Part shown: positions 1 through 7,512 of the stretch, one piece after another
Layout: each line of letters starts with the position of its first letter
How positions within the stretch are numbered: position 1 is the first letter of the stretch
Origin: an uncultured Lachnospiraceae bacterium
GTDB lineage: Bacteria > Bacillota > Clostridia > Lachnospirales > Lachnospiraceae
Length of the DNA: 17,601 bases
NCBI GenBank assembly: GCA_905193085.1
Contig: CAJJNI010000023.1
Location: 1 to 17,601 of the forward strand
Direction: 5' to 3'
Notes under the pieces: model-generated
Database searches by the model: none
Told to the model about the DNA's origin: nothing
What the model saw: the letters and a program-made list of their open reading frames with translations, nothing else
Program-made: the position numbers and the translations under genes

Positions 1-92
1 CTGATAATGATAAAACAATAACATTACAGGATGTAATGGAAATTTTAAAAATTGCGACAGGTATTTCAAATAATAAGCTTGTTGAAAATTAA
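1..92 (+). CDS. C-terminal end of a protein with a dockerin-like repeat (5' end outside window)
   Basis: Reading from base 3, the frame encodes about 29 residues ending ATGISNNKLVEN and a TAA stop at 90-92. The stretch DNDKTITLQDVMEILKIATG has the Asp/Asn-rich calcium loop followed by a short helix that is typical of the second repeat of a type I dockerin. Related repeats end the leucine-rich-repeat protein at 3131-5482. The rest of the gene lies upstream of the window, so its catalytic or binding part is unknown. In the family such repeats lie at the C-terminus of secreted proteins and bind cohesins. A single visible half-repeat cannot prove cohesin binding; an EF-hand-like calcium repeat is the alternative. 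Confidence 0.6.
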   Translation, partial: DNDKTITLQDVMEILKIATGISNNKLVEN

Positions 93-121
93 AATAAAAA
101 ATTTCACACCGTCTCAAAACC

Positions 122-165
122 AGAAACACCACCTGTATTTTGCTATCAATACAGGTGGTGTTTCT
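122..165. terminator. Strong hairpin between convergent genes, probable bidirectional terminator
   Basis: Arms at 122-139 and 148-165 are perfectly complementary over 18 bp (left arm AGAAACACCACCTGTATT) around an 8-nt loop. It lies between the stop of the plus-strand dockerin gene (92) and the stop of the minus-strand scaffold gene (193). No long U-tract follows in either direction: the minus side reads GGTTTTGAG and the plus side ATGGTAAAACAATTTT. The position and stem strength favour a shared terminator, or a 3' end stabiliser for both transcripts. Confidence 0.7.
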
Positions 166-192
166 ATGGTAAAACAATTTTCAAAAACTTCT

Positions 193-630
193 TTAATATT
201 CTTCTTTCTCTTCGTGCTCACTGATATCAGATACCGGTGGCTCTAAACCTTCAATCTTAATATTGTTCTTCTGTGCGTAATCCCAAAGAGCTGCATGTAT
301 TGCTTCTTCTGCAAGAAGTGAACAGTGAACCTTTACCGGCGGAAGTCCGTCAAGAGCTTCCATAACAGCTTTGTTAGTTATCTCTAACGCTTCCTGTACT
401 GTTTTTCCTTTTACAAGCTCTGTTGCCATACTGCTTGTTGCAACCGCAGCACCACAGCCAAATGTCTTAAATTTAGCTTCTTTGATAATTCCATCATCAT
501 CTATATCAAGATAAATTCTCATGATGTCACCACATTTTGCATTACCAACTGTACCAACACCACTTGCATTTTCAATTTCACCAACATTACGAGGGTTATT
601 GAAATGGTCCATTACTTTTTCACTATACAT
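193..630 (-). CDS. nifU: Iron-sulfur cluster assembly scaffold protein, NifU/IscU-like (145 aa)
   Basis: This is a scaffold on which sulfur from the upstream cysteine desulfurase and iron are assembled into Fe-S clusters in the cytoplasm. The start MYSEKVMDHFNNPRNVG and the three ligand cysteines of the IscU fold are all present: C33 (in AKCGD, with the conserved Asp at 35), C59 (in FGCGAA) and C103 (in VHCSLL). The length of 145 residues is that of a single-domain scaffold; the ferredoxin and Nfu domains of full nitrogen-fixation NifU are absent. An Asp/Glu-rich tail ends in EHEEKEEY. The start is fixed by AGGAGG at 637-642, 6 nt upstream of ATG. It follows the desulfurase by 32 nt, so the two form one operon. 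The family call is secure. The symbol follows common clostridial usage and does not imply nitrogen fixation. Confidence 0.95.
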   Translation of the reverse strand: MYSEKVMDHFNNPRNVGEIENASGVGTVGNAKCGDIMRIYLDIDDDGIIKEAKFKTFGCGAAVATSSMATELVKGKTVQEALEITNKAVMEALDGLPPVKVHCSLLAEEAIHAALWDYAQKNNIKIEGLEPPVSDISEHEEKEEY

Positions 631-662
631 CTATATTCCTCCTGTTAAAGCAGATATTATTT

Positions 663-1847
663 TTATTTAGCCTGTTTCTTAACGAAATCTTCGTACAATG
701 GTGACATGCTTCTTAAACGGTCAATAATTTCTTTAAGTCTGTCTACTACAAAGTCAACATCTTCCATTGTTGTCTCGTCTGACAATGTCATACGGAGTGA
801 ACCATGTGCAATTTCATGAGGAAGACCTATTGCAAGCAAAACATGTGACGGGTCAAGTGAACCTGATGTGCAGGCTGAACCACTTGAAGCACATACTCCA
901 TGCTGGTCTAACAACATAAGCATTGACTCACCTTCGATAAATCTGAAGCATACATTTACATTATTAGGAAGTCTCTTTACAGGGTCTCCGTTAAGTCTTA
1001 CATGTGGAATTTCATCTAATATTCTGGAAATCATATGGTCTCTTAATTTGCATTCATATGCACTTCTCTCTGCCATTTTAGCAGATGCAATTGCTGCTGC
1101 CTCACCAAAACCAACAATACCCGGAACATTATGTGTACCGGCTCTTCTCTTTCTCTCCTGAGCACCGCCATGAATGAAAGAGCCTGTCCTTAAGCCTTTT
1201 CTGATATATAAAAATCCGATTCCCTTAGGACCATTAATCTTATGTCCGCTGGCACTTAACATATCGATGCCCATCTCATCAACATTAATCGGAATATGTC
1301 CAAATGCCTGAACTGCATCAGTGTGGAATAAAATTCCTTTTTCTTTGGCAATGGCACCGATTTCTTTTAATGGTTCAATAGTTCCGATTTCGTTGTTAGC
1401 TGCCATTATTGAAATGATAATTGTATCAGGCCTTATAGCTGCCTTCAAATCATCAATTGAAATTTCACCATTCTCCTGAACATCAAGATAAGTAACTTCA
1501 AAACCATGCTTCTCTAAATATTCGCATGTGTGCAAAATAGCATGATGCTCTATTTTGCTTGTAATGATATGTTTTCCTTTTTTCTGATAAGCTTCAGCAG
1601 TTGCTTTAAGTGCCCAGTTATCAGATTCACTGCCGCCGCCTGTAAAATAAATTTCGTCCGGCTTGGCTACTATTACATCTGCAATCTGTCCACGGGCTTT
1701 CTCAACAGCTTTTTTTCCTTCGTCTGCAAAAGAATACACGCTTGACGGATTACAATAACATTCCATAAAAAATGGTTTCATTGCTTCAAAAACAGGTTCT
1801 GCAACTTTAGTAGTTGCTGCATTATCCAAATAAATCAATTTACTCAT
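663..1847 (-). CDS. nifS: Cysteine desulfurase, NifS/IscS family (394 aa)
   Basis: This is a PLP-dependent enzyme converting cysteine to alanine while loading a persulfide on itself, the sulfur donor for the adjacent scaffold and often for tRNA thiolation. The N-terminus IYLDNAATTK is the family signature. H101/H102 (KIEHHAIL), D177 (FHTDAVQ) and Q180 contact PLP, and K203 in SGHKINGPKG is the Schiff-base lysine. RAGTHN at 235-240 is conserved. The persulfide cysteine is C326 in SSGSACTSGS, the short mobile loop of the NifS/IscS class. Length is normal. The start is supported by AGAGG about 5 nt upstream. It is the first gene of a two-gene operon. No iscR-type regulator or mnmA gene, frequent neighbours in clostridia, is present within the window. 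Confidence 0.95.
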   Translation of the reverse strand: MSKLIYLDNAATTKVAEPVFEAMKPFFMECYCNPSSVYSFADEGKKAVEKARGQIADVIVAKPDEIYFTGGGSESDNWALKATAEAYQKKGKHIITSKIEHHAILHTCEYLEKHGFEVTYLDVQENGEISIDDLKAAIRPDTIIISIMAANNEIGTIEPLKEIGAIAKEKGILFHTDAVQAFGHIPINVDEMGIDMLSASGHKINGPKGIGFLYIRKGLRTGSFIHGGAQERKRRAGTHNVPGIVGFGEAAAIASAKMAERSAYECKLRDHMISRILDEIPHVRLNGDPVKRLPNNVNVCFRFIEGESMLMLLDQHGVCASSGSACTSGSLDPSHVLLAIGLPHEIAHGSLRMTLSDETTMEDVDFVVDRLKEIIDRLRSMSPLYEDFVKKQAK

Positions 1848-1883
1848 GATTAACCTCTTTTCTATCTGGTTTTATAAAGCGGA

Positions 1884-1963
1884 TATAATTCCTAGTTCTC
1901 CTATATGATTTTAACCGCCCTTATTTTAATATTTATATGCAATCTGACTATTATTTCCTAGTC
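1884..1963 (-). promoter_or_regulatory. Repeated ACTAGGAA motifs, possible Rrf2/IscR-type operator
   Basis: In the leader of the nifS-nifU operon, ACTAGGAA occurs at 1962-1955 (followed by ATAATA) and again at 1896-1889 (followed by TTATAT), 66 bp apart. The first copy also lies in the inverted repeat TGACTA / TAGTCA with an 8-nt spacer, just downstream of the predicted start of transcription, where a repressor would block. Fe-S operons in Firmicutes are commonly controlled by Rrf2-family proteins (IscR, CymR) binding short AT-rich sites. Assigning this motif to such a protein is inference. The rest of the gap 1848-2221 shows no gene; the only other structure is the terminator of the remnants upstream. 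Confidence 0.35.
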
Positions 1964-1979
1964 AATCACTATGTTTTTT

Positions 1980-2030
1980 ATTTTACCACTATTTTCAATA
2001 TTGTCAACAGTAAACTATGCAAAGTAAACT
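1980..2030 (-). promoter_or_regulatory. Candidate promoter of the nifS-nifU operon with upstream direct repeats
   Basis: On the minus strand a perfect TTGACA (2007-2002) is followed after 16 nt by TAAAAT (1985-1980), a good sigma-A type match about 130 nt before the nifS start. Two exact copies of AGTTTACT (2030-2023 and 2016-2009), 14 bp apart, sit directly upstream of the -35 box, where an activator or a UP-like contact would lie. The promoter is read from sequence only; the role of the repeats is inferred. Confidence 0.5.
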
Positions 2031-2104
2031 TTGAGAAACACTTTTACGAACTTCTCAGGTTATCTTACCAGATTTTAATGGTACAATACACCTATTGCCC
2101 ACAT

Positions 2105-2143
2105 AAAAAAGTGTGAAATGTCTCCTATTTAACATTTCACACT
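2105..2143 (-). terminator. Intrinsic terminator downstream of the remnant genes
   Basis: Arms AGTGTGAAATGT (2110-2121) and ACATTTCACACT (2132-2143) are perfectly complementary around a 10-nt loop. On the minus strand the stem is followed by a run of T (complement of the A-run at 2105-2110), the usual form of a Rho-independent terminator. It lies about 80 nt past the stop of the minus-strand remnant ORF at 2222. The stem is A/T rich and of moderate strength. Confidence 0.75.
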
Positions 2144-2221
2144 AAATGGTTTTTTATTCATATTTTAACAATTATTTGTTACATGTACTACCTGATAACT
2201 CTGTTATTATAAGAATTACTG

Positions 2222-2581
2222 TTATTGCAGGAATTCTGCAGCATCTTTATTAACAGTATCTGCAATATCTTTATTAACATCATCTGCAACTTTATCACTG
2301 CTTTCTTCTCCTGACATGAAGAAGGCTGCTATCGCCGCACCAAATAAATTTCCATCAGAACTTGTCGCATCTAACTCCTGATTTTTAAATCTGCCTGATG
2401 TCATTCTTACTTTTACCTGCTGTTCGCCACTTCTCGTTCCATTTTCCTGTATGTTATCTCTGACAATTTCTGTTACAACTGCTTTATCAAATGTTCTTCC
2501 TTCTACAAACACAAGCTCTGTCTTGTCCATGCCATAAAACATAGTGATGCCGGCAATTACTGCCAGCACCACCGTTATGAA
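2222..2581 (-). pseudogene. Remnant of a YibE/F-like membrane protein fused to an unrelated tail
   Basis: The open frame reads ITVVLAVIAGITMFYGMDKT, a membrane helix, then about 60 residues (VFVEGRTFDKAVVTEIVRDN through SGRFKNQELDATSSDGNLFGAA) that resemble the N-terminal extracytoplasmic part of YibE/F-family proteins. The many following membrane helices of that family are missing. Instead the frame continues with about 35 acidic residues (MSGEESSDKVADDVNKDIAD and onward) that I do not recognise. There is no ATG and no ribosome binding site; the first possible start is a GTG at 2572, inside the helix. The frame emerges directly from the end of the phosphoesterase remnant. I judge it a degraded fragment joined by deletions. 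The YibE assignment is by resemblance and only moderately sure. Confidence 0.55.
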
Positions 2582-3127
2582 ACAAGTTCTTCATTTGTAG
2601 CAGCATCAAATGTTCTTACTGTAAGGCTTACCTCGTCAAAATCAATTACTGAATATGTATGGTCATGTCCCTGAAGCACCACATCAAAACCTGCCTCATC
2701 AATTATACTTGTAAGCTGTGTTCTTAAAACCATACCGTCTGAATCAGAATGGTCGTAACCTGAACCGTAAATATCCTGATGGAACATAAGAACCTTCCAT
2801 TTAGCATCTTTATTCTCTGAAAATGTACTCATTTGGATTGTTAAAATGATTTTTGTAGTTAATACTCTTGCTGTCATGATTTCCAATAGTTGTTGCTACA
2901 GGAAGGCTTCTGAGGGCTGATGGTGCAAGGAAACCTGAATACTCAACCTGCTGTTCAACTTTGTCTTTATCAGTTGACACGCTTGTCTGGTTAATCTGGT
3001 CTCCTGCTGAAAGCATAAAGCTTACATTCGGATTAGCTGCAAGCGCATTAGTTAATATTTCATTCCAGTTATATGAGTCATTTCTTGCAAAATATTCTTT
3101 AGAATTTGTAAAATCAAAGTAAGTAAA
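2575..3127 (-). pseudogene. Remnant of a calcineurin-like metallophosphoesterase, truncated, deleted and frameshifted
   Basis: Two frames together give recognisable pieces of a secreted metallophosphoesterase. Frame one (about 3127-2810) runs from FDFTNSKEYFARNDSYNWNE through FMLSAGDQIN (a GD metal motif), LRSLPVATTIGNHD (the GNH motif) to YKNHFNNPNE, then hits a stop. Frame two resumes at NKDAKWKVLMFHQDIYGSG (the metal-binding His) and DVVLQGHDHTYS (the GHDH motif), and stops at 2575. The N-terminal signal peptide and first DxH/DPQ metal motif are absent, because the open frame begins at the stop codon of the leucine-rich-repeat gene. The segment normally linking FNNPN to KWKV is also missing. 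The protein cannot be functional. Four of the five metal-ligand motifs being intact suggests the damage is recent. Confidence 0.8.
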
Positions 3128-3130
3128 TTA

Positions 3131-5482
3131 TTATACTGCTATTCCCAACGCCATTTTTAAAATAAGTACAGTATCAGTTAAATCAACAGAACCATCTTCA
3201 TTAACATCTGCTGCTGACTGCTGACTGTCATCAATTTCGACTATTCCAAGTGCTGCCTTTAAACATAAAGCGGCATCAGCCAAATCAACTTTTCCACTCA
3301 AATCAACATCACCTTTTAAAACCGGCTCATCTATCCATTTAGTACAATGAAGGGCTGCATTTGTAAGTGGCTCATTACAATCTTCTATAACAATATTCTT
3401 CCATTCATCTTCTGTTCCATTGTAATACACATCTGCTAAATTAGCGAAGTTATCAAACAAACCTTCACCAACATATTTTAAACTTGAAGGCAATGTTACA
3501 GATAAAACATTACTGACATCACAATCTGAAAATGCATAATTGGCAATTCCAATTATTCCATCTTCTACAGTTAATGAATTATCATAATTATTTTTATCTT
3601 CAATTATCCATTTTCCACTGACAAGCATATTATCTTCCCAGTTATCATCATTCATATAGTAACCGGTTGAACCAAATGCATAGTCTCCTATATATTCAAC
3701 AGTATCCGGTACTTCTACTTCATCAATATCATAACAGTCTAAAAATGCTGCAAGCTTTATAGTTTTAAGGTTCTGAGGCAATTCTGCGTTTTTAAGCAAT
3801 ACGCAGCCACAAAAAGCATATTCCCCTATTACTTCAACGCTTGTTGGCATAACAACTTCTTTAAGATTAAGAACATTTCCAAACGACCAATCACCAATTT
3901 CTTTAACACCATCCGGCAGTGTATAACTTTCCTCCGGTTTACCTGCTGCATAAAAAATTATTGTACTTAAATCTTTGCTGAACAGGTTTCCGTCTATACT
4001 TGTAAAATTTTTATTAGCTGAATCTACAAAAATACCTGTTATATTCTCAGAACCATAAAAAGCCCAAATTGTCAGCTTTGTTACACTTGCAGGTATATCA
4101 ATTGTCTGAACATCTGAATTATCTGCAAATACTCCATCTGCAATTCCTGTTGTTCCATCTTCAACTACCGGATTCACAGCCGACAGACTACACTCTACTG
4201 CCCATTTGTCAATATACTTAATTCCATTAACATAATCAGTATTAATTAATACCCCTGCATCTTCAAAAGCATTACTGCCAATATATTCTATGTTTTCAGA
4301 AATATTTATCTTATTAAGTGAAGTACAGCCGGCAAATGTTTCATTTCCTATTTTTTTTATACTGTCAGGAATTACTATATCGCTAAGACTTGTACAATAC
4401 TCGAAGACACTGTAATCCAGAGTATCTAATTTAGTTTCCTCTTCAAATACAACACTTTTTAAATCAGAACAACAATAGAATGTGAATCCACCAATACTTT
4501 CAACACTTGCCGGAATGCTTATACTTTCTATACCACTTTCGAAAAAAGCACCATCTCCAATAAATGTAAGTCCCTGCGGAAGTATAACAGACTTTAAATT
4601 CTCACTTTTTGTAAATACGAATGGTTTTAATTCTGTTATTATAGCAGGAATTGTAAATAATTCTTCCGTACGGCCTGGTAAATAAGCGTACATAGCTGTC
4701 ATGTCTGAATTATATAACCCTCCATTCTGCATAACATAATTTTTATTATTACCGTCAATTGTTATATCACTCAGATTCACACAGCCTCGAAACGGATTAT
4801 AACTATCAATTTCTTCAACACTTGCCGGAATACTTACTTTAGTTAATGATGAACAGTATCCAAATGCATACTCTCCTATTTTCTTAATTCCATCTGGAAT
4901 TTCTATTGTTCCTGCAATTGAAGTACAATCATAAAATAAACCCGTCGGAATTTCTGTAAGATTAGCCGGAATGTTTACCCGACTGATTTTTCTGCATCCC
5001 AAAAAAGCATAATCCCCACACTCTGTCAGACTATCCGGTAATGTTATACCCTCCAATTGCATACATTGACTAAATGCATATTCACCTATTTTTTTAACGC
5101 CTTCCGGTATATTAATACTTTTAAGCGAGCGGCAATACGCAAACGCAGATTTTCCAATTTCTTTTAAACTGTCAGGCAGAACAACACTTTCAAGATTATT
5201 ACAGGCAGAAAATGCCTCATCACATATAGTTGTCATTCCTTCTTCAAATACGACAGTCTTAATTTGTGATGCCATTTCACCCCATGATGGGTCAGAATCA
5301 AAAAAATGAGCCGGCATTTCACCCTTGCCTTTAAAAACCATGTTACCTTCTGCATCAAGTGTCCATACTAAATCATTACTTTCCTCTTCCTCTGCATTGA
5401 TATTTGCTGGAAATACGGAAAACAACATACATACTGTCAATAAGACAGCAAACAATCTGGTCTTTTTTAAATAATTTTTCAT
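3131..5482 (-). CDS. Secreted BspA-like leucine-rich-repeat protein with C-terminal type I dockerin (783 aa)
   Basis: This is an exported protein made almost wholly of repeats. A signal peptide spans residues 1-30 (KK-rich start, hydrophobic core, cleavage likely after NINA). From about 40 to 715 there are many copies of the LRR_5/BspA unit of roughly 23 residues, with the pattern IPxxVxxIGxxAFxxCxxLxxV. Two longer interruptions share KW(A/I)(V/I)E and a DGxxGIA motif. Residues 724-783 are two dockerin calcium repeats (DVDLSGKVDLAD and DVNEDGSVDLTD) separated by QQSAAD. LRR_5 proteins of gut bacteria are typically adhesins or matrix binders. The dockerin implies attachment to a cohesin, though no cohesin or scaffoldin is in the window. 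The start is preceded by AAAGGGGAAAT. The stop is doubled (TAATAA) and abuts a truncated phosphoesterase remnant. The ligand is unknown. Confidence 0.9.
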   Translation of the reverse strand: MKNYLKKTRLFAVLLTVCMLFSVFPANINAEEEESNDLVWTLDAEGNMVFKGKGEMPAHFFDSDPSWGEMASQIKTVVFEEGMTTICDEAFSACNNLESVVLPDSLKEIGKSAFAYCRSLKSINIPEGVKKIGEYAFSQCMQLEGITLPDSLTECGDYAFLGCRKISRVNIPANLTEIPTGLFYDCTSIAGTIEIPDGIKKIGEYAFGYCSSLTKVSIPASVEEIDSYNPFRGCVNLSDITIDGNNKNYVMQNGGLYNSDMTAMYAYLPGRTEELFTIPAIITELKPFVFTKSENLKSVILPQGLTFIGDGAFFESGIESISIPASVESIGGFTFYCCSDLKSVVFEEETKLDTLDYSVFEYCTSLSDIVIPDSIKKIGNETFAGCTSLNKINISENIEYIGSNAFEDAGVLINTDYVNGIKYIDKWAVECSLSAVNPVVEDGTTGIADGVFADNSDVQTIDIPASVTKLTIWAFYGSENITGIFVDSANKNFTSIDGNLFSKDLSTIIFYAAGKPEESYTLPDGVKEIGDWSFGNVLNLKEVVMPTSVEVIGEYAFCGCVLLKNAELPQNLKTIKLAAFLDCYDIDEVEVPDTVEYIGDYAFGSTGYYMNDDNWEDNMLVSGKWIIEDKNNYDNSLTVEDGIIGIANYAFSDCDVSNVLSVTLPSSLKYVGEGLFDNFANLADVYYNGTEDEWKNIVIEDCNEPLTNAALHCTKWIDEPVLKGDVDLSGKVDLADAALCLKAALGIVEIDDSQQSAADVNEDGSVDLTDTVLILKMALGIAV

Positions 5483-5548
5483 ACAATTTCCCCTTTCTTT
5501 TTTGTACGCATCAGCACTTTTTTGCTGTTAAAATATACCAGTATGTAA

Positions 5549-5578
5549 ATTATATAATAAATTGTATTTACATTTCAA
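5549..5578 (-). promoter_or_regulatory. Candidate promoter of the LRR-dockerin gene
   Basis: On the minus strand TTGAAA (5578-5573), an 18-nt spacer and a perfect TATAAT (5554-5549) lie about 70 nt upstream of the ATG at 5482. This is the best sigma-A type match in the divergent region on this strand. Confidence 0.5.
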
Positions 5579-5597
5579 CTATTTGCATCAAAGTCAT

Positions 5598-5626
5598 TTG
5601 ACAATTATGAAATTTATATGCAAAAT
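5598..5626 (+). promoter_or_regulatory. Candidate promoter of the regulator-esterase operon
   Basis: A perfect TTGACA (5598-5603) is followed after 17 nt by CAAAAT (5621-5626), a fair -10. A second perfect TATAAT at 5653-5658 has only a poor -35 (TTTATT) at the right distance. With the first choice, the long hairpin at 5661-5731 would be wholly inside the 5' leader; with the second, transcription would start within its left arm. Confidence 0.35.
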
Positions 5627-5660
5627 TTCTTTATTTTATTATCAGATGGTTTTATAATAA

Positions 5661-5731
5661 TATCAGGGTCAAAAGGACTAAACCCACATGAGCTTGCTCA
5701 TAGGTGGGTGAAAGACTTTGTGACCCTGGTA
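5661..5731 (+). promoter_or_regulatory. Long imperfect hairpin in the leader of the HTH regulator gene
   Basis: The 71-nt segment folds on itself. The outer stem is 5661-5671 with 5721-5731 (11 pairs, one G-U; left arm TATCAGGGTCA). It continues 5673-5676 with 5716-5719, then 5678-5679 with 5713-5714. After a small asymmetric internal loop, ACCCAC (5682-5687) pairs with GTGGGT (5704-5709), and ATGAG (5688-5692) pairs with CTCAT (5697-5701) around CTTG. The structure ends 28 nt before the ATG and leaves the ribosome binding site (AAAGGGG) free. No U-tract follows, so it is not a standard terminator. It could be a structured regulatory leader, a small RNA, or a dispersed palindromic element; the sequence alone does not decide. 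Confidence 0.55.
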
Positions 5732-5759
5732 TCATAAATATTTTCAAAGGGGAAATACA

Positions 5760-7490
5760 ATGTTTTTTCATGAGAAACTTAATCAATTTATTGAGGAGAT
5801 TGATTGTACCGCTAAGGATATAAGTGATATATCAGGTATATCTGCTCCGACTTTAAGCAGGTACAGAAGCGGTACCCGCACTCCGGATATCGACTCTGAT
5901 AATTTTGACAGACTCTGTACGGCAATCTCAACTATTTCTAAAAAGAATCCCTCGCGTATTCTGTCAAAATCAGAAATAAAAAAGCAGTTTACTGACTGCA
6001 CTGATATTATTTATGTTGACAAAAATGCACTTATGGATAATTTTAATACGATAGTTACATTGTTCAACATTAATATTAATGATTTATGTAAACATATTAA
6101 TTATGACCCATCTACTATCTCAAAGTTTAGAACAGGTGCAAGACAGCCCTCTTCTCCGACCAAACTTGCCGATTCTATGGCCGTTTACATTGCAAATACA
6201 AAACAAAGCATTGAAGAAATTATAGCAATAACAGAACTAATAGGCTGCACAATGGAACAATACTCGAATCATTATAATCAGATTCATCTTATAAGGAACT
6301 GGCTTCTGACAAGACATTCCGGTAAAGCTGACTGCATATCCAAGTTTTTAAATAAGCTTGATGAATTTGATTTGAATGAATACATAAAGGCTATACACTT
6401 TGACGAGCTAAAAGTGCCCACTGTTCCATTTCAGCTTCCGACCTCAAAATATTATTACGGACTTGAACAGATGATGGAAAGCGAACTTAATTTTTTAAAG
6501 ACAACGGTTCTTTCTAAATCTATGGAACCAGTCATACTATATAGCGACATGCCAATGGAAGAAATGGCAAAAGATAAAGAATTTCCTAAAAAATGGATGT
6601 TTGGAATGGCTATGATGATAAAAAAAGGGCTGCATTTACACCAGGTTCACAACATTGACAGACCTCTTCCTGAAATGATGCTTGGTCTGGAAGGCTGGAT
6701 TCCAATGTACATGACAGGACAAATTACACCATACTATGTTAAAGGTATACAAAATCAGACATTTTTACATTTTCTGCGCGTATCAGGAGCTGCCGCACTG
6801 TCCGGAGAAGCAATAACAGGTCATCATGCTGAAGGCAGATACTATCTTTCTAAAACAAAAGAAGACATCAGTTATTACAGAAAGCGCGGTGAAGCTTTGC
6901 TAAAAGAAGCCTCTCCACTTATGGATATTTACAGAGAGGACGATGCCGCAAAACTAAAAGCATTTTTATCAAACAGTCGAGGATATAATGCCGACTGCAC
7001 ACATATTTTATCAGCACCGCCAATTTATACAATGGATAGTAATTATCTTACAGTTTTTCTGGACAGACATAATATTTCAGAAACTGATAAAGAAAAAATT
7101 ATTGACTATGCCAAATCAGAGCGGCAACATCTTGAAAAATTTTTAAATGATAACTTTATAACAGACGAAATAGCAATTGTAAGTAAAGAAGAATTTGAGC
7201 AGTTTCCGCTTACTCTGTCTCTTTCAAGAATTTTTTATGAGAAAGATATTACCTATACATATGAAGATTATTTAGCCCATTTAGAGCAGACAAAAGAATT
7301 TGAAAAAACACATCACGGTTACAATGTCAAAGAAACAACATCTCAGACATTCCGTAATCTGCAGATAACAATTATGAAAAATCGCTGGGTTATGCTTTCA
7401 AAAAACAAGGCTCCGGCAATCCATTTTGTTATTCACAATCCAAAACTGTACAAAGCTATTGCCAATTTCTATCCGCCAATAGTTGAGTAA
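5760..7490 (+). CDS. Double helix-turn-helix regulator with large uncharacterised C-terminal part (576 aa)
   Basis: The N-terminus carries two Xre-like helix-turn-helix segments: residues 17-43 (TAKDISDISGISAPTLSRYR, then SGTRTPD) and 105-131 (NDLCKHINYDPSTISKFRTG, then ARQPS). Both end in the SxxRxGxRxP pattern typical of Cro/CI-like recognition helices. The remaining 430 residues have no fold I can name. Blocks such as FDLNEYIKAIHFDELKVPTV (204-223), KKGLHLHQVHNIDRP (288-302) and EMMLGLEGWIPMYMTGQ (305-321) look strongly conserved; I recall similar sequences in other Lachnospiraceae regulators of unknown function. There is no signal peptide or membrane helix, so it is cytoplasmic. The ATG follows CAAAGGGGAAATACA. 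The lipoprotein esterase starts 22 nt after its stop, so the two are very probably co-transcribed. A DNA-binding role is inferred from the HTH pair; the effector is unknown. Confidence 0.85.
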   Translation: MFFHEKLNQFIEEIDCTAKDISDISGISAPTLSRYRSGTRTPDIDSDNFDRLCTAISTISKKNPSRILSKSEIKKQFTDCTDIIYVDKNALMDNFNTIVTLFNININDLCKHINYDPSTISKFRTGARQPSSPTKLADSMAVYIANTKQSIEEIIAITELIGCTMEQYSNHYNQIHLIRNWLLTRHSGKADCISKFLNKLDEFDLNEYIKAIHFDELKVPTVPFQLPTSKYYYGLEQMMESELNFLKTTVLSKSMEPVILYSDMPMEEMAKDKEFPKKWMFGMAMMIKKGLHLHQVHNIDRPLPEMMLGLEGWIPMYMTGQITPYYVKGIQNQTFLHFLRVSGAAALSGEAITGHHAEGRYYLSKTKEDISYYRKRGEALLKEASPLMDIYREDDAAKLKAFLSNSRGYNADCTHILSAPPIYTMDSNYLTVFLDRHNISETDKEKIIDYAKSERQHLEKFLNDNFITDEIAIVSKEEFEQFPLTLSLSRIFYEKDITYTYEDYLAHLEQTKEFEKTHHGYNVKETTSQTFRNLQITIMKNRWVMLSKNKAPAIHFVIHNPKLYKAIANFYPPIVE

Positions 7491-7512
7491 ATATATTTAC
7501 AAGGAGAATGTT

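Noticed and set aside
2575..2886. Intact 103-residue gene
   Set aside because: Its first residues (MEIMTARVL onward) come from the wrong frame of the phosphoesterase. Only the part from about NKDAKWKV is family sequence, so it is half of a frameshifted remnant.
5661..5731. Hairpin read as an intrinsic terminator
   Set aside because: No T-run follows on either strand, and it lies in the leader between promoter and start codon, not after a gene.
7483..7512. Longer start for the lipoprotein gene (ten extra residues, overlapping the regulator)
   Set aside because: AAGGAG at 7500-7505 is placed for the ATG at 7513, and only that start puts the basic residues and hydrophobic core of the lipoprotein signal at the N-terminus.
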